NCBI GenBank assembly: GCA_963721645.1
Contig: CAVRJK010000002.1
Span: forward strand, 930,001-994,000
Source of the DNA: JALZKA01 sp963721645
GTDB taxonomy: Bacteria; Actinomycetota; Thermoleophilia; Solirubrobacterales; 70-9
Length of the DNA: 64,000 nt
Reading direction: 5' to 3'
In this document: piece after piece, positions 16,812 to 25,266 of the stretch
Numbering within the stretch: the stretch's first letter is position 1
Layout: each line of letters opens with the position of its first letter
Notes under the pieces: model-generated
The model's database searches: none
The model's input: the letters and a program-made list of their open reading frames with translations, nothing else
Told to the model about the DNA's origin: nothing
Translations under genes and position numbers: made by a program

Positions 16812-16856
16812 ATGAGCTGCTTTAGCTGCGAAACAGGCATGTGTCGGGAGTTGTGA
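16812..16856 (+). CDS. Cysteine-rich micro-ORF between leuC and leuD
   Basis: A 14-codon ORF reads MSCFSCETGMCREL, with three Cys (CxxC...C). Its stop overlaps the leuD ATG as TGATG, giving potential translational coupling. The ribosome site is weak (AGAGAA just before ATG). It could be a regulatory uORF sensing cysteine or iron-sulfur supply for LeuCD, a metal-binding microprotein, or chance. Only the sequence arrangement supports it. Confidence 0.35.
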   Translation: MSCFSCETGMCREL

Positions 16857-17419
16857 TGGACGCAGTCACAAGGATCGAAGGCCCCGTCTCGTTCCTCGAC
16901 CGGGCCGACGTGGACACCGACCAGATCATCCCCAAGCAGTTCCTCAAGCGCGTCGAGCGGACTGGCTTCGGCGAGTTCCTGTTCTACGACTGGCTCCGCG
17001 ACGGCGAGATCGAGCTCGAGCCCAACCCGATCCTGGTCGCCGGCAAGAACTTCGGCTGCGGCTCGTCGCGTGAGCACGCGCCGTGGGCGCTCGAGGACTT
17101 CGGCTTCAAGGCGCTCATCGCGCCGTCGTTCGCCGACATCTTCTTCTCCAACTGCACCAAGGTCGGCCTGCTGCCGGTCGTGCTCGCCGAGGCCGAATGC
17201 CGCGCAGTCGCCGCGGCCGGCTCCGCCGAGATCGACCTCGCCGCCCAAACTGTCACCTCAGGTGAAGAGACGTACTCTTTCGAGATCGAGCCGGACATCA
17301 AGCACCGGCTTTTGAACGGTCTCGACGACATCGGCGTCACCCTGAAGAACGTCGAGGCGATCGACGCCTTCGAGTCGGCGGGCAAGGCCGACCGTGCACC
17401 GGTGACGACCGCACTCTGA
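16856..17419 (+). CDS. leuD: LeuD, 3-isopropylmalate dehydratase small subunit
   Basis: The small swivelling-domain subunit partners LeuC. The 187-residue protein has DVDTDQIIPKQFLKR, GKNFGCGSSREHAPWALEDFGFKALIAPSFADIFFSNCTKVGLLP, the family signature. ATG 16856 is preferred over in-frame GTGs at 16841 and 16853 because GGGAG lies 6 nt before it and the protein then starts normally. Confidence 0.95.
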   Translation: MDAVTRIEGPVSFLDRADVDTDQIIPKQFLKRVERTGFGEFLFYDWLRDGEIELEPNPILVAGKNFGCGSSREHAPWALEDFGFKALIAPSFADIFFSNCTKVGLLPVVLAEAECRAVAAAGSAEIDLAAQTVTSGEETYSFEIEPDIKHRLLNGLDDIGVTLKNVEAIDAFESAGKADRAPVTTAL

Positions 17420-17464
17420 ATGGGTTCAGGCACGGTTTCTACCCATGAGCGCCCGCCAACCCCC

Positions 17465-17481
17465 GAGGGGTCAGACCCCTC
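17465..17481. repeat. Dispersed palindrome GAGGGGTCAGACCCCTC
   Basis: This is identical to the 9678 copy, with the same CCCC lead and CACA-AAC tail. It lies just upstream of the methyltransferase start. Confidence 0.65.
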
Positions 17482-17500
17482 ACAGAACGCTCAAACTCCG

Positions 17501-18262
17501 ATGAGCGCTCCGCTACGACCAGTCGAGTGGAAGGCCGAGGAGTACGACGCCCAGTCCGTGCCCCACGAGGAATGGCAGGCGCAGATCCTCAAACGGCTCG
17601 AGCTGACGGGCGACGAGACGCTCCTCGATGCCGGCTGCGGCACCGGTCGTTTGACCAAGAACCTCGTCCAGCGCGTTCCGGACGGCCACGTGATCGGCGT
17701 CGACGCTTCGACCGCGATGCTCGAACGGGCGCGGGAGCATCTCGGCAAGGACTTCGACCTCCGCCACCAGGACCTCACGAGGCTCGAGATCCCCGAGAAG
17801 GTCGACGCCGTCTACTCCAGTGCCGTCTTTCACTGGATCGAGAACCACGAGGCGCTCTTTCGATCGCTCCACGGCGCGATGCGCGGAGGCGCAAGGCTCG
17901 AGGCCCAGTGCGGGGGCGACGGCAACATCGTCGAGATCGAGCGGGCGCTGGAGGCTCTGGCGGGCGACGAGCGCTTCGCGCCATACCTGCGAAGCGAGCG
18001 CGAGGCGTGGAACTACGCCTCGGTCAGCGACACCGAGCTGAGGCTTGCCAAAGCGGGCTTTACCGACATCCGCGTGTGGACGGAGCCCTGGCCGGTCACA
18101 CCGAAGGATCCGCGAAGCTACGTGTCAACCGTGATCCTGCCCTGGCACCTCGACCGGCTGCCCGAGAGCCTCCACGACGAGTTCATCCGCGCGGTGCTCG
18201 AAACGTCGCCCAGGCCGCTTGCCGTGAACTACGTCCGCCTCAACATCTCGGCTCGGGCCTGA
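17501..18262 (+). CDS. Class I SAM-dependent methyltransferase
   Basis: The 253-residue protein has LLDAGCGTGRLTKNL (motif I, near residue 42), GVDASTAMLERARE (motif II), and VDAVYSSAVFHWIENHEALFRSLHGAMRGGARL (motifs IV-V). This layout resembles trans-aconitate methyltransferase and related ubiE-like enzymes; the substrate is unknown. ATG 17501 is preferred: an upstream in-frame ATG at 17420 would translate through the palindromic repeat. It is followed 22 bp later by a membrane protein gene. Confidence 0.82.
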   Translation: MSAPLRPVEWKAEEYDAQSVPHEEWQAQILKRLELTGDETLLDAGCGTGRLTKNLVQRVPDGHVIGVDASTAMLERAREHLGKDFDLRHQDLTRLEIPEKVDAVYSSAVFHWIENHEALFRSLHGAMRGGARLEAQCGGDGNIVEIERALEALAGDERFAPYLRSEREAWNYASVSDTELRLAKAGFTDIRVWTEPWPVTPKDPRSYVSTVILPWHLDRLPESLHDEFIRAVLETSPRPLAVNYVRLNISARA

Positions 18263-18284
18263 CGACTCAGGTGGGCGAGGGCCC

Positions 18285-20648
18285 ATGACCGGCGCCTGGA
18301 TCCTCTTCCCGGCGCTCCTGATCGCGCTGGCCCTCGGCCTGGGCCTACTCCTCGAGCGGATCGCCCGAATTGAGTTGCCGGGAGGGCTCCTCTTGCCGGT
18401 TGGCGCGGCCACGATGATTGCGGCCGGGCAGATCACGACGGCGACCGACCCCACCGCCGAGCTGACCGTGCCGGTCGTCATCGCGCTCGCCCTGGCAGGG
18501 TTTCTGCTCGGCCGAACCCGCGTCTCCAGGCTTCGGCCGGACCCTTGGCTCGTCGGCGCCTTGATGGTGGTCTTCTTCGCCTACGGCGCCCCGGTCATCC
18601 TCTCGGGCGAGCCGACGCTCCTCGGCTACATCCGCCTCGACGACACCGCGACGTGGCTGGCGCTGACCGACCGCGTGATGGAGCACGGTCACAGCCTGGA
18701 CGGACTCGCGCCATCGACGTATGAGGCGACCCTCGCCTTCAACCTGGGCGAGGGCTATCCGGTCGGAGTATTCGTGCCGCTCGGGATCGGCTCTGCCCTC
18801 ACCGGGATCGACCCGGCCTGGATCGTTCAGCCCTACATCTCGCTCCTCGCGGCGATGCTCGTGCCGGTTCTCTGGGAGCTCTTCGGCGGCATCGTCAAGG
18901 CAAGGCCGGCGCGCGCCCTGGCGGTGGCGATCGCGGCGCAACCGGCGCTCCTGGTCGGGTACGCACAGTGGGGAGGGATCAAGGAAGTCGCCGCTGCGCC
19001 CCTCATCGCGCTGTGCGCGGCCTTGGCGCTCCGCGTTTCGCGCGAAAACTCGGCCGGGGGCTGGATCGCCACGCTTTCAGTGTCGGTTTCCGCGCTCCTC
19101 GCGGTGCTGAGCCTGGGCGGCCTCATCTGGGTGCTGCCGATCCTCCTGATCTGCGCCTGGCTCCTCCACCGAAGGACAGGCCGCCGCGAGGTGCTGAAGC
19201 GTGCCGGCCTCCTCGTCGGCGGTGTGGCCGCCATCAGCCTGCCACTCCTCGTCGCGGTTGTCACCGAGGGCCGCCTCCTGCCGCCGACCTCCTCCTCTCT
19301 GGCCAGCGACAGCGCCCAGGGCAACCTCGTCGAGCCGCTCGGCCTCGAGCGGCTCGCGGGTATCTGGCCGGCCGGCGACTTCCGACTCGGCGCTGCCGAC
19401 GAGACGCTCGCCTTCCTTCTGGTCGCTCTGGTCCTTTCCGCAGCGATCTGCGGCCTTGTCGCTGCGTTTCGCGCCGAGCGGCCCGGCCTTGCTACCTACG
19501 TCCTCGGCACGCTCACGGGCTTCGCCCTGCTCTACGTGTTCGGCTCACCGTGGGTGGACGGCAAGGCTCTCGCCACCGCATCGCCGGCACTGCTTGCCCT
19601 GGCGGTCGCGGGCGCCTTCGCCTTGATTGCCGGCGTTTACCGTCCCTGGGGCTGGCTGGCCGTCGCAGGGCTCGTTGCGGGCGTCCTGTGGTCGAACGCG
19701 CTTGCCATGCGCGACGCCAACCTGGCTCCTTACGAGCAGCTCCGCGAGTTGGAGCGGATCGGCGACGACATTGCCGGCGAAGGGCCGGCCCTCATGACCG
19801 AGTACAACCCCTTCGGCGCCAGGCACTTCCTGCGCGAGGCCGATGCCGAGGGCGCGTCCGAGCTCCGCCGTCGCCTGATTCCTCTCAAAGACGGGAGCTC
19901 GCTCGAGAAGGGTCTCTGGGCGGACACGGACGACTTCGATCCAGGCGCGCTTCAGGAATACCGGACGCTCGTCCTTCGTTCGTCGCCCGAGCAGAGCCGT
20001 CCGCCGAGCGACTACGACCTCGTCAGCTCGGGCGACTACTACGACGTCTGGCAGCGCCCCGCCGAGGCCACCGATCCGCCGGGCGAGCGCCTGGCACTGG
20101 GCGGCAGGGGTTCACCTGTCGCAGAAGCGTCGTGCAAAGAGGTGCGAAGGCTTGCGCAGGGCGCCGGCGGTCTCGCGTACGCGCCAGGCCCAACCCGCGT
20201 CAGGCTCGACGCGAACAACCTCTCAGCACCGGCGGCTTGGAGGGAGGGCGACGCAACTCTGGCTCCCTCAGCGGACGGGGAAGCAGAAGCGTTCCTGAAC
20301 GTGCCTACCGCGGGTACCTGGCACCTCTGGGTGGAGGGATCGGTGCGCGGAAGGATCGAGGCTCGAATCGACGGCGAGAGGATCGGCACGGCTCGTCACG
20401 CGCTCAACAACACCGGGCTCTACGTGGACCTTGGCTCCGTGTCCCTCGAATCCGGACCTCACCAGCTCACCCTGGTCTACGAGGGGCCGCGCCTCACCCA
20501 GCCAGGGAGCGGCAACGCCAGGCCGGACGAGATCGGACCCGTGGTGCTGGTTTCCGAATCGCCGGACCATGAGGTGCGGACGATTCCGGCGGCGCGGGCG
20601 AAGAGCCTGTGCCACAAGACGCTGGATTGGATCGAGGCCAGTCCCTAA
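18285..20648 (+). CDS. Large polytopic membrane protein, GT-C-like, with C-terminal beta domain
   Basis: The 787 residues begin with a long run of membrane segments (about residues 5-480), including a periplasmic loop YIRLDDTATWLALTDRVMEHGHSLDGL near residue 115 that resembles the acidic first loop of GT-C glycosyltransferases. The C-terminal 300 residues are soluble; the last 150 (YAPGPTRVRLDANNLSAPAAW to LTLVYEGPRL) look like a carbohydrate-binding beta-sandwich. A role in lipid-linked sugar transfer to the cell envelope is a guess from architecture. It is not confidently assigned to a named family. Confidence 0.75.
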   Translation: MTGAWILFPALLIALALGLGLLLERIARIELPGGLLLPVGAATMIAAGQITTATDPTAELTVPVVIALALAGFLLGRTRVSRLRPDPWLVGALMVVFFAYGAPVILSGEPTLLGYIRLDDTATWLALTDRVMEHGHSLDGLAPSTYEATLAFNLGEGYPVGVFVPLGIGSALTGIDPAWIVQPYISLLAAMLVPVLWELFGGIVKARPARALAVAIAAQPALLVGYAQWGGIKEVAAAPLIALCAALALRVSRENSAGGWIATLSVSVSALLAVLSLGGLIWVLPILLICAWLLHRRTGRREVLKRAGLLVGGVAAISLPLLVAVVTEGRLLPPTSSSLASDSAQGNLVEPLGLERLAGIWPAGDFRLGAADETLAFLLVALVLSAAICGLVAAFRAERPGLATYVLGTLTGFALLYVFGSPWVDGKALATASPALLALAVAGAFALIAGVYRPWGWLAVAGLVAGVLWSNALAMRDANLAPYEQLRELERIGDDIAGEGPALMTEYNPFGARHFLREADAEGASELRRRLIPLKDGSSLEKGLWADTDDFDPGALQEYRTLVLRSSPEQSRPPSDYDLVSSGDYYDVWQRPAEATDPPGERLALGGRGSPVAEASCKEVRRLAQGAGGLAYAPGPTRVRLDANNLSAPAAWREGDATLAPSADGEAEAFLNVPTAGTWHLWVEGSVRGRIEARIDGERIGTARHALNNTGLYVDLGSVSLESGPHQLTLVYEGPRLTQPGSGNARPDEIGPVVLVSESPDHEVRTIPAARAKSLCHKTLDWIEASP

Positions 20649-20661
20649 GGTGATTCCCGAG

Positions 20662-21732
20662 ATGAGCGCCTCCGGCCACATCGCACTACTGCCGGGCGAC
20701 GGCATCGGCCCCGAGATCGTCGGGGCCGCGCGCCGGGTCTTGGACGCCGTGGGCGACTTCACCTACGAGGAGCATCCGATCGGCGGGGTCTCGATCGACG
20801 AGCTCGGTATCCCGCTCGTCGACCAGGTACTCGAGAAGTGCCGAGAGGCCGACGCCGTCCTACTTGGCGCGGTCGGCGGGCCCAAGTGGGACACGACCGA
20901 TCCCGACAAGCCAAGGCCGGAACAGGGACTTCTGGGTCTCCGGAAGGGTCTTGGCCTCTTCGCGAACCTGCGCCCTGTCCGTCCGAGTGCGGCGCTGGTC
21001 GACGCAAGCCCACTCAGGCCCGAGATCATCCGGGGCACTGACATCCTCGTCGTCCGCGAGCTCACCGGCGGGATCTACTTTGGCGAGAAGAAGCGCGAGC
21101 CCGACTCGGCGCTAGACACCTGCATTTACACCCGCTCAGAGATTGAGCGCATCGCCCGGGTCGCCTTCGAGGCCGCCGGCAAGCGCAACGGCCGCGTCAC
21201 CTCGGTCGACAAGGCAAACGTCCTCGAGACCTCAAGACTGTGGCGGGAGGTCGTCACCGACGTCCATGCCGACTACCCCGACATCGCGCTTGACCACATG
21301 CTCGTCGACAACGCCGCGATGCAGCTCGTCTCCGGCCCAACCCGCTTCGACGTGATCGTCACCGAGAACATGTTCGGCGACATCCTCTCCGACGAGGCCG
21401 CGATGCTCACCGGATCCCTCGGCATGCTGCCGTCAGCGAGCCTGGGGGAGGGCCCAACCGGCTCAGGCGGCCCCGGAGTCTTCGAGCCAGTCCACGGCTC
21501 CGCGCCGGACATCGCAGGCACAGGCACCGCTAACCCGTTGGCGACGTTCCTCTCCGTGGGAATGCTCCTGCGCGACGGGCTGGGCGCTGAAGACGAGGCA
21601 GTGCGCATTGACACTGCGGTCGATGCGGCGCTTGAGAGCGGCCTGCGGACCGCCGATCTCGCAGGCGGCGACGATGCCGAGAGCGTCGTCGGGACGGACG
21701 AGATGACGCAGGCAGTGCTCAGCCACCTGTAG
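20662..21732 (+). CDS. leuB: LeuB, 3-isopropylmalate dehydrogenase
   Basis: This enzyme oxidises 3-isopropylmalate to the leucine ketoacid with NAD. The 356-residue protein has LLPGDGIGPEIV, LLGAVGGPKWD (LeuB-type), RELTGGIYFGEKKRE, NMFGDILSDEAAMLTGSLGMLPSASLG and FEPVHGSAPDIAGTGTANPLA. The ATG at 20662 follows the previous stop by 13 bp; GTG 20650 is an alternative. A second member of this superfamily, at 50264-51319, lacks the LeuB-specific loops. Confidence 0.95.
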   Translation: MSASGHIALLPGDGIGPEIVGAARRVLDAVGDFTYEEHPIGGVSIDELGIPLVDQVLEKCREADAVLLGAVGGPKWDTTDPDKPRPEQGLLGLRKGLGLFANLRPVRPSAALVDASPLRPEIIRGTDILVVRELTGGIYFGEKKREPDSALDTCIYTRSEIERIARVAFEAAGKRNGRVTSVDKANVLETSRLWREVVTDVHADYPDIALDHMLVDNAAMQLVSGPTRFDVIVTENMFGDILSDEAAMLTGSLGMLPSASLGEGPTGSGGPGVFEPVHGSAPDIAGTGTANPLATFLSVGMLLRDGLGAEDEAVRIDTAVDAALESGLRTADLAGGDDAESVVGTDEMTQAVLSHL

Positions 21733-21815
21733 ACGTGCCGAGCTCCGCATGGGGCTGATACGCGCAGCCTCGACGGGTCTTGCTTTTCAGTCGTCCGGCG
21801 TGAGAGGATCGCGCC

Positions 21816-22382
21816 ATGACGCTTTACGAGACGCTCCTCCTTCTGCATGTGTTCGCCGCGATCACCTGGCTCGGCGCCGGGGTCGTGTTCACGGTCCTGC
21901 TCACCATGGCGAGGCGGGCGACCGATGCAGCGAGGGAAGCGTCTTATCACGCCGATATCGAAAGGCTTGCGCCGGTCCTGTTCATTCCGGCGTCGCTGGC
22001 GACGTTCATCTTTGGTCTGCTCGCAGCGATCGAAGGGAACTGGGACTTCGGCCAGCCGTGGATCGTCATCGGACTCACGGGCTGGCTCCTTTCGTTCGGG
22101 ATCGGAATCCTTTATTTCAAGCCCGAGAGCGAGAAGATCGCAGCGCTCGCCGAGCAGGGCGAAGCGGGGATGGCCGAGGCGATGGGCCGTTCGAAGCGCA
22201 TGACCGCGGTCGACAACTTCGAGCTGACGACGCTCTTCGTCGTGGCCGCGGCGATGGTGATCAAGCCGACCGGCGACGATCCAGGAGTCTTGATTGCGTT
22301 CGCAATCATCCTGGGGATCGTGATTGCGGTCAACTTTCGCTCACTCGGCCATGCAACCGCGGATTCGCCGCGGGCCGCCTAG
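21816..22382 (+). CDS. Four-helix membrane protein, DUF2269-like
   Basis: This 188-residue integral membrane protein has about four hydrophobic segments: LLLLHVFAAITWLGAGVVFTVLL, VLFIPASLATFIFGLLAAI, PWIVIGLTGWLLSFGIGILYF, and LTTLFVVAAAMVI with LIAFAIILGIVIAVNF. The LHVxAAITWLGAG start and FxPASxATFxFGL segment resemble DUF2269 proteins. Function is unknown. A GAGGAT hexamer lies 6 nt before ATG 21816 and may serve as a -10. It lies alone between leuB and ilvE. Confidence 0.7.
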   Translation: MTLYETLLLLHVFAAITWLGAGVVFTVLLTMARRATDAAREASYHADIERLAPVLFIPASLATFIFGLLAAIEGNWDFGQPWIVIGLTGWLLSFGIGILYFKPESEKIAALAEQGEAGMAEAMGRSKRMTAVDNFELTTLFVVAAAMVIKPTGDDPGVLIAFAIILGIVIAVNFRSLGHATADSPRAA

Positions 22383-22495
22383 GTCCGTAAGCACTTTTTG
22401 CGCTCGGCCGCCGGGTCCTCGACTCGGCTTCCGCAGATTGGCGTGGGTCAGCAATACTTCTCACGCGTTCTCAAACCCGCTGAGCAAGGAGCACC

Positions 22496-23437
22496 GTGGA
22501 AAAGTCTGAATGGATCTGGATGAATGGCGAGTTCGTCGCTTGGGACGAAGCGCAGGTCCACGTCTTGAGCCACGGCCTCCACTACGGCACCGGGGTTTTC
22601 GAGGGCATCCGCTGCTATGAGACCGACAAGGGGCCGGCAGTTTTTCGCCATCGCGAGCATCTGGAGCGCCTGAAGACCTCTGCGCGGCTCTACTACCTGC
22701 CGCTCGAGTACTCGACGGACACCCTCCGCGACGCGACCCATGAGCTGATCCGGCGCAATGGCCTCAACTCTTGCTACATCCGCCCCCTCGCGTTCCGCGG
22801 CTACGGCGAGATGGGGCTCTTCGCAAAGGAGTCTCCGATCGAGGTGACCATCGCGGTCTGGCCGTGGGGTTCCTACCTGGGCGACGAGGGCAAAAAGAAC
22901 GGCATCCGCGCCAAGGTTTCGTCCTGGCGACGTATCTCGCCCCAGGGCCTGATCCCACACGCGAAGGCTTCGGGCCAGTACCTCAACTCGATCCTCGCCA
23001 AGACCGAATCGCACAACGCCGGCTATGACGAGGCGATCCTGCTCGACGAGCAGGGCCACGTCTGCGAGGGCTCAGGGGAGAACATTTTCATCGTTCGCGA
23101 CGGAGGCCTCGTCACGCCGCCGCACACCGCCTCGATCCTCGACGGCATCAGCCGTCGCTCGATCATGCAGATCGCCTCAGACCTGGGCTACCCGGTGGTC
23201 GAGCGTGAGATCTCGCGCTCCGAGCTCTACCTCGCCGAGGAGATGTTCCTCTGCGGCACTGCCGCCGAGCTCGTGCCGGTGCGCGAGATCGACGACCACG
23301 ACCTCGGGGGGCCCGGCGAGATCACCAAGGCCGTGCAGTCGAAGTTCGAGGACGCCCTGCACGGGCGCGCCCCGGAGTATTCGGAATGGCTTGACGTGAT
23401 CGAAGTGCCGAGTAAGGTGGCTTCAGAGAGTTCATGA
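22496..23437 (+). CDS. ilvE: IlvE, branched-chain amino acid aminotransferase
   Basis: This fold-type IV PLP aminotransferase makes Val, Leu and Ile from their ketoacids. The 313-residue protein has HVLSHGLHYGTGVFEGIRCYET, CYIRPLAFRGYGEMGL, the PLP Lys in QGLIPHAKASGQYLNS near residue 158, DEAILLDEQGHVCEGSGENIF and LCGTAAELVPVREID. The GTG start has AGCAAGGAGC at a normal distance. The stop overlaps the ATG of a short leader-like ORF ahead of cimA. Confidence 0.95.
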   Translation: MEKSEWIWMNGEFVAWDEAQVHVLSHGLHYGTGVFEGIRCYETDKGPAVFRHREHLERLKTSARLYYLPLEYSTDTLRDATHELIRRNGLNSCYIRPLAFRGYGEMGLFAKESPIEVTIAVWPWGSYLGDEGKKNGIRAKVSSWRRISPQGLIPHAKASGQYLNSILAKTESHNAGYDEAILLDEQGHVCEGSGENIFIVRDGGLVTPPHTASILDGISRRSIMQIASDLGYPVVEREISRSELYLAEEMFLCGTAAELVPVREIDDHDLGGPGEITKAVQSKFEDALHGRAPEYSEWLDVIEVPSKVASESS

Positions 23438-23484
23438 CGTTCCTTTCTTCACGCATCGACCGAATTACCCGCGCCGCGGCCTGA
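23434..23484 (+). CDS. Candidate leader peptide before cimA
   Basis: A 16-residue ORF, MTFLSSRIDRITRAAA, starts in the ilvE stop (ATGA) and ends 69 nt before cimA. It holds two Ile, two Thr and one Leu. Its last codons enter a hairpin GCCGCGGC-ctgac-GCCGTGGC, with more GC-rich sequence after. It could be an attenuator responding to isoleucine or threonine, but the codon bias is weak. Confidence 0.3.
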   Translation: MTFLSSRIDRITRAAA

Positions 23485-23553
23485 CGCCGTGGCCCGCGCG
23501 GCCTGTCCGCGCCCGACTTTCGCTCGATCCGTACCGTCTAGAAAGGCTCACCA

Positions 23554-25143
23554 GTGACCACCTCGACCGTAAAGCTCTACGACACCACCCTCCGCGACGG
23601 AATGCAGGGCCAGGGCATGTCCCTTTCCGCCGCCGAGAAGGTCCGCGTAGTCAAGGCACTCGACCGCCTGGGCGTCCATTACGTCGAAGCCGGCTTCCCC
23701 TCGTCCAACCCCAAGGAGGCCGAGCTCTTCGAGCTGCTTTCGCACGAGCGCCTCGAGACGGCCGAGATCTGCGCCTTCGGCATGACGCGTCGCCGCGGTA
23801 TTGCCGCAGCCGAGGACGACGCGCTTCGCACGCTAGTCGCCTCGTTCACGCCCGTCGTGACGCTCGTAGGCAAGACCTGGGGCCTCCATCTGGAGAAGGT
23901 CACGAAGGTCACGCGGGAGGAGAACCTGGACATGATCCTCGACTCCGTAACCCACTGCCGAGCCGAGGGAAAGCGCGTCATCTACGACGCCGAGCATTTC
24001 TTCGACGCCTGGCGAGATGATTCGGGGTACGCGCTCGAGTGCCTGCGCGCCGCGGTCACGGCCGGCGCCGAGAACGTCACGCTTTGCGACACCAATGGCG
24101 CCTCGCTGCCACACGAGATCGCGAGCGCCACGGCCACGGTCGTCGAGGAATTCTCAAAGACGCATCCGGACACCGGTGTCGGCATCCACACCCACAACGA
24201 CGCCGAGTGTGGGGTCGCCAACTCGCTCGCGGCGGTCGATGCGGGCGCCGGCCTCGTCCAGGGCACCGTGAACGGCCACGGCGAGCGCTGCGGCAACGCG
24301 AACCTGATCTCGATCCTGGGGAACCTTCAGCTCAAGATGGGCTTCGACGTCGTCGGGCCCGAGCGGATCCGCCTCTTAACCGAGACGTCCCACTTCGTCG
24401 ACGAGCTCCTGAACGTCACCCCGGACCCCGACCAGGCCTACGTGGGCCGCAACGCCTTCGCACACAAGGGCGGCATGCACGTTGCCGGCATTCAGGCCGA
24501 CGCCCGCACCTTCGAGCACCTCGACCCGGGACTGGTTGGCAATGGGCGCGACGTTTTGATCTCCGAGCTCTCAGGAAAGGGCTCGGTGCTCTCGGAGGCC
24601 GAGGCCGCCGGAATCGACCTGGACGCCGATGCCGCCAAGCGCGCCCTCGAGCACGTGAAGGAGCGTGAGCACCGCGGCTATCAGTACGAGGCCGCGGATG
24701 CGTCCTTCGAGCTTCTTCTGCGCCGCGAAGCTGGGCAGTACTCGCCGCTCTTTCGCCTGGAGAGCTTCCGGGTCATCACCGAGAAACGCGCCGACGGCCA
24801 TGTCGAGACCGAGGCGACGATCAAGATCTGGGTCGATTCCCATCGCTACGTCCGCACGGCCGAGGGGAACGGCCCGGTCAACGCGCTCGACAAGGCGCTT
24901 CGCCTGGCGATCTGCGACTTCCATCCGCACCTCGCCGAGATCGAGCTGACCGACTACAAGGTCCGCATCCTGGACTCGCACGACGGCACCGGCGCGATCA
25001 CCCGCGTTCTCCTCGACTCATCCGACGGCCAGCGCTCCTGGGGCACGATCGGCGTCTCAGAGAACATCATCGAGGCCTCGTGGGAGGCGCTCGTCGAGTC
25101 GCTCGAGTACGCGTTCCAGCCGGCCGCCGTTCGTAGCGACTAG
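23554..25143 (+). CDS. cimA: CimA, (R)-citramalate synthase
   Basis: This enzyme condenses pyruvate and acetyl-CoA to citramalate, giving 2-ketobutyrate for isoleucine without threonine deaminase. The 529-residue protein has YDTTLRDGMQGQGMSLSAAEKVRV, YVEAGFPSSNPKE, HTHNDAECGVANSLAAVDAG, NGHGERCGNANLISI, and a C-terminal regulatory domain. GMQGQG and HNDxECGVANS separate it from LeuA (GEQSPG, HDDLGLAVANS), which is also present. The GTG start follows a GAAAGG site. Homocitrate synthases are related, but this form matches the CimA group. Confidence 0.9.
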   Translation: MTTSTVKLYDTTLRDGMQGQGMSLSAAEKVRVVKALDRLGVHYVEAGFPSSNPKEAELFELLSHERLETAEICAFGMTRRRGIAAAEDDALRTLVASFTPVVTLVGKTWGLHLEKVTKVTREENLDMILDSVTHCRAEGKRVIYDAEHFFDAWRDDSGYALECLRAAVTAGAENVTLCDTNGASLPHEIASATATVVEEFSKTHPDTGVGIHTHNDAECGVANSLAAVDAGAGLVQGTVNGHGERCGNANLISILGNLQLKMGFDVVGPERIRLLTETSHFVDELLNVTPDPDQAYVGRNAFAHKGGMHVAGIQADARTFEHLDPGLVGNGRDVLISELSGKGSVLSEAEAAGIDLDADAAKRALEHVKEREHRGYQYEAADASFELLLRREAGQYSPLFRLESFRVITEKRADGHVETEATIKIWVDSHRYVRTAEGNGPVNALDKALRLAICDFHPHLAEIELTDYKVRILDSHDGTGAITRVLLDSSDGQRSWGTIGVSENIIEASWEALVESLEYAFQPAAVRSD

Positions 25144-25252
25144 CGCCGATCAAGCGGAGATCCGGCCGAGGGGTACGAGGCGGCCGGGCTTCCGAGCCCG
25201 GACCAGGGCTGGCTCGGCCTCGCGATCTGCTCCTGGATCGAAGCTATCTCCA

Positions 25253-25258
25253 TAGAGT
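25253..25258 (+). promoter_or_regulatory. -10 box of DegT aminotransferase (TAGAGT)
   Basis: TAGAGT ends 8 nt before GTG 25267 and decides that start over TTG 25258, which would lie inside the box. Confidence 0.5.
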
Positions 25259-25266
25259 TGGCCGTC

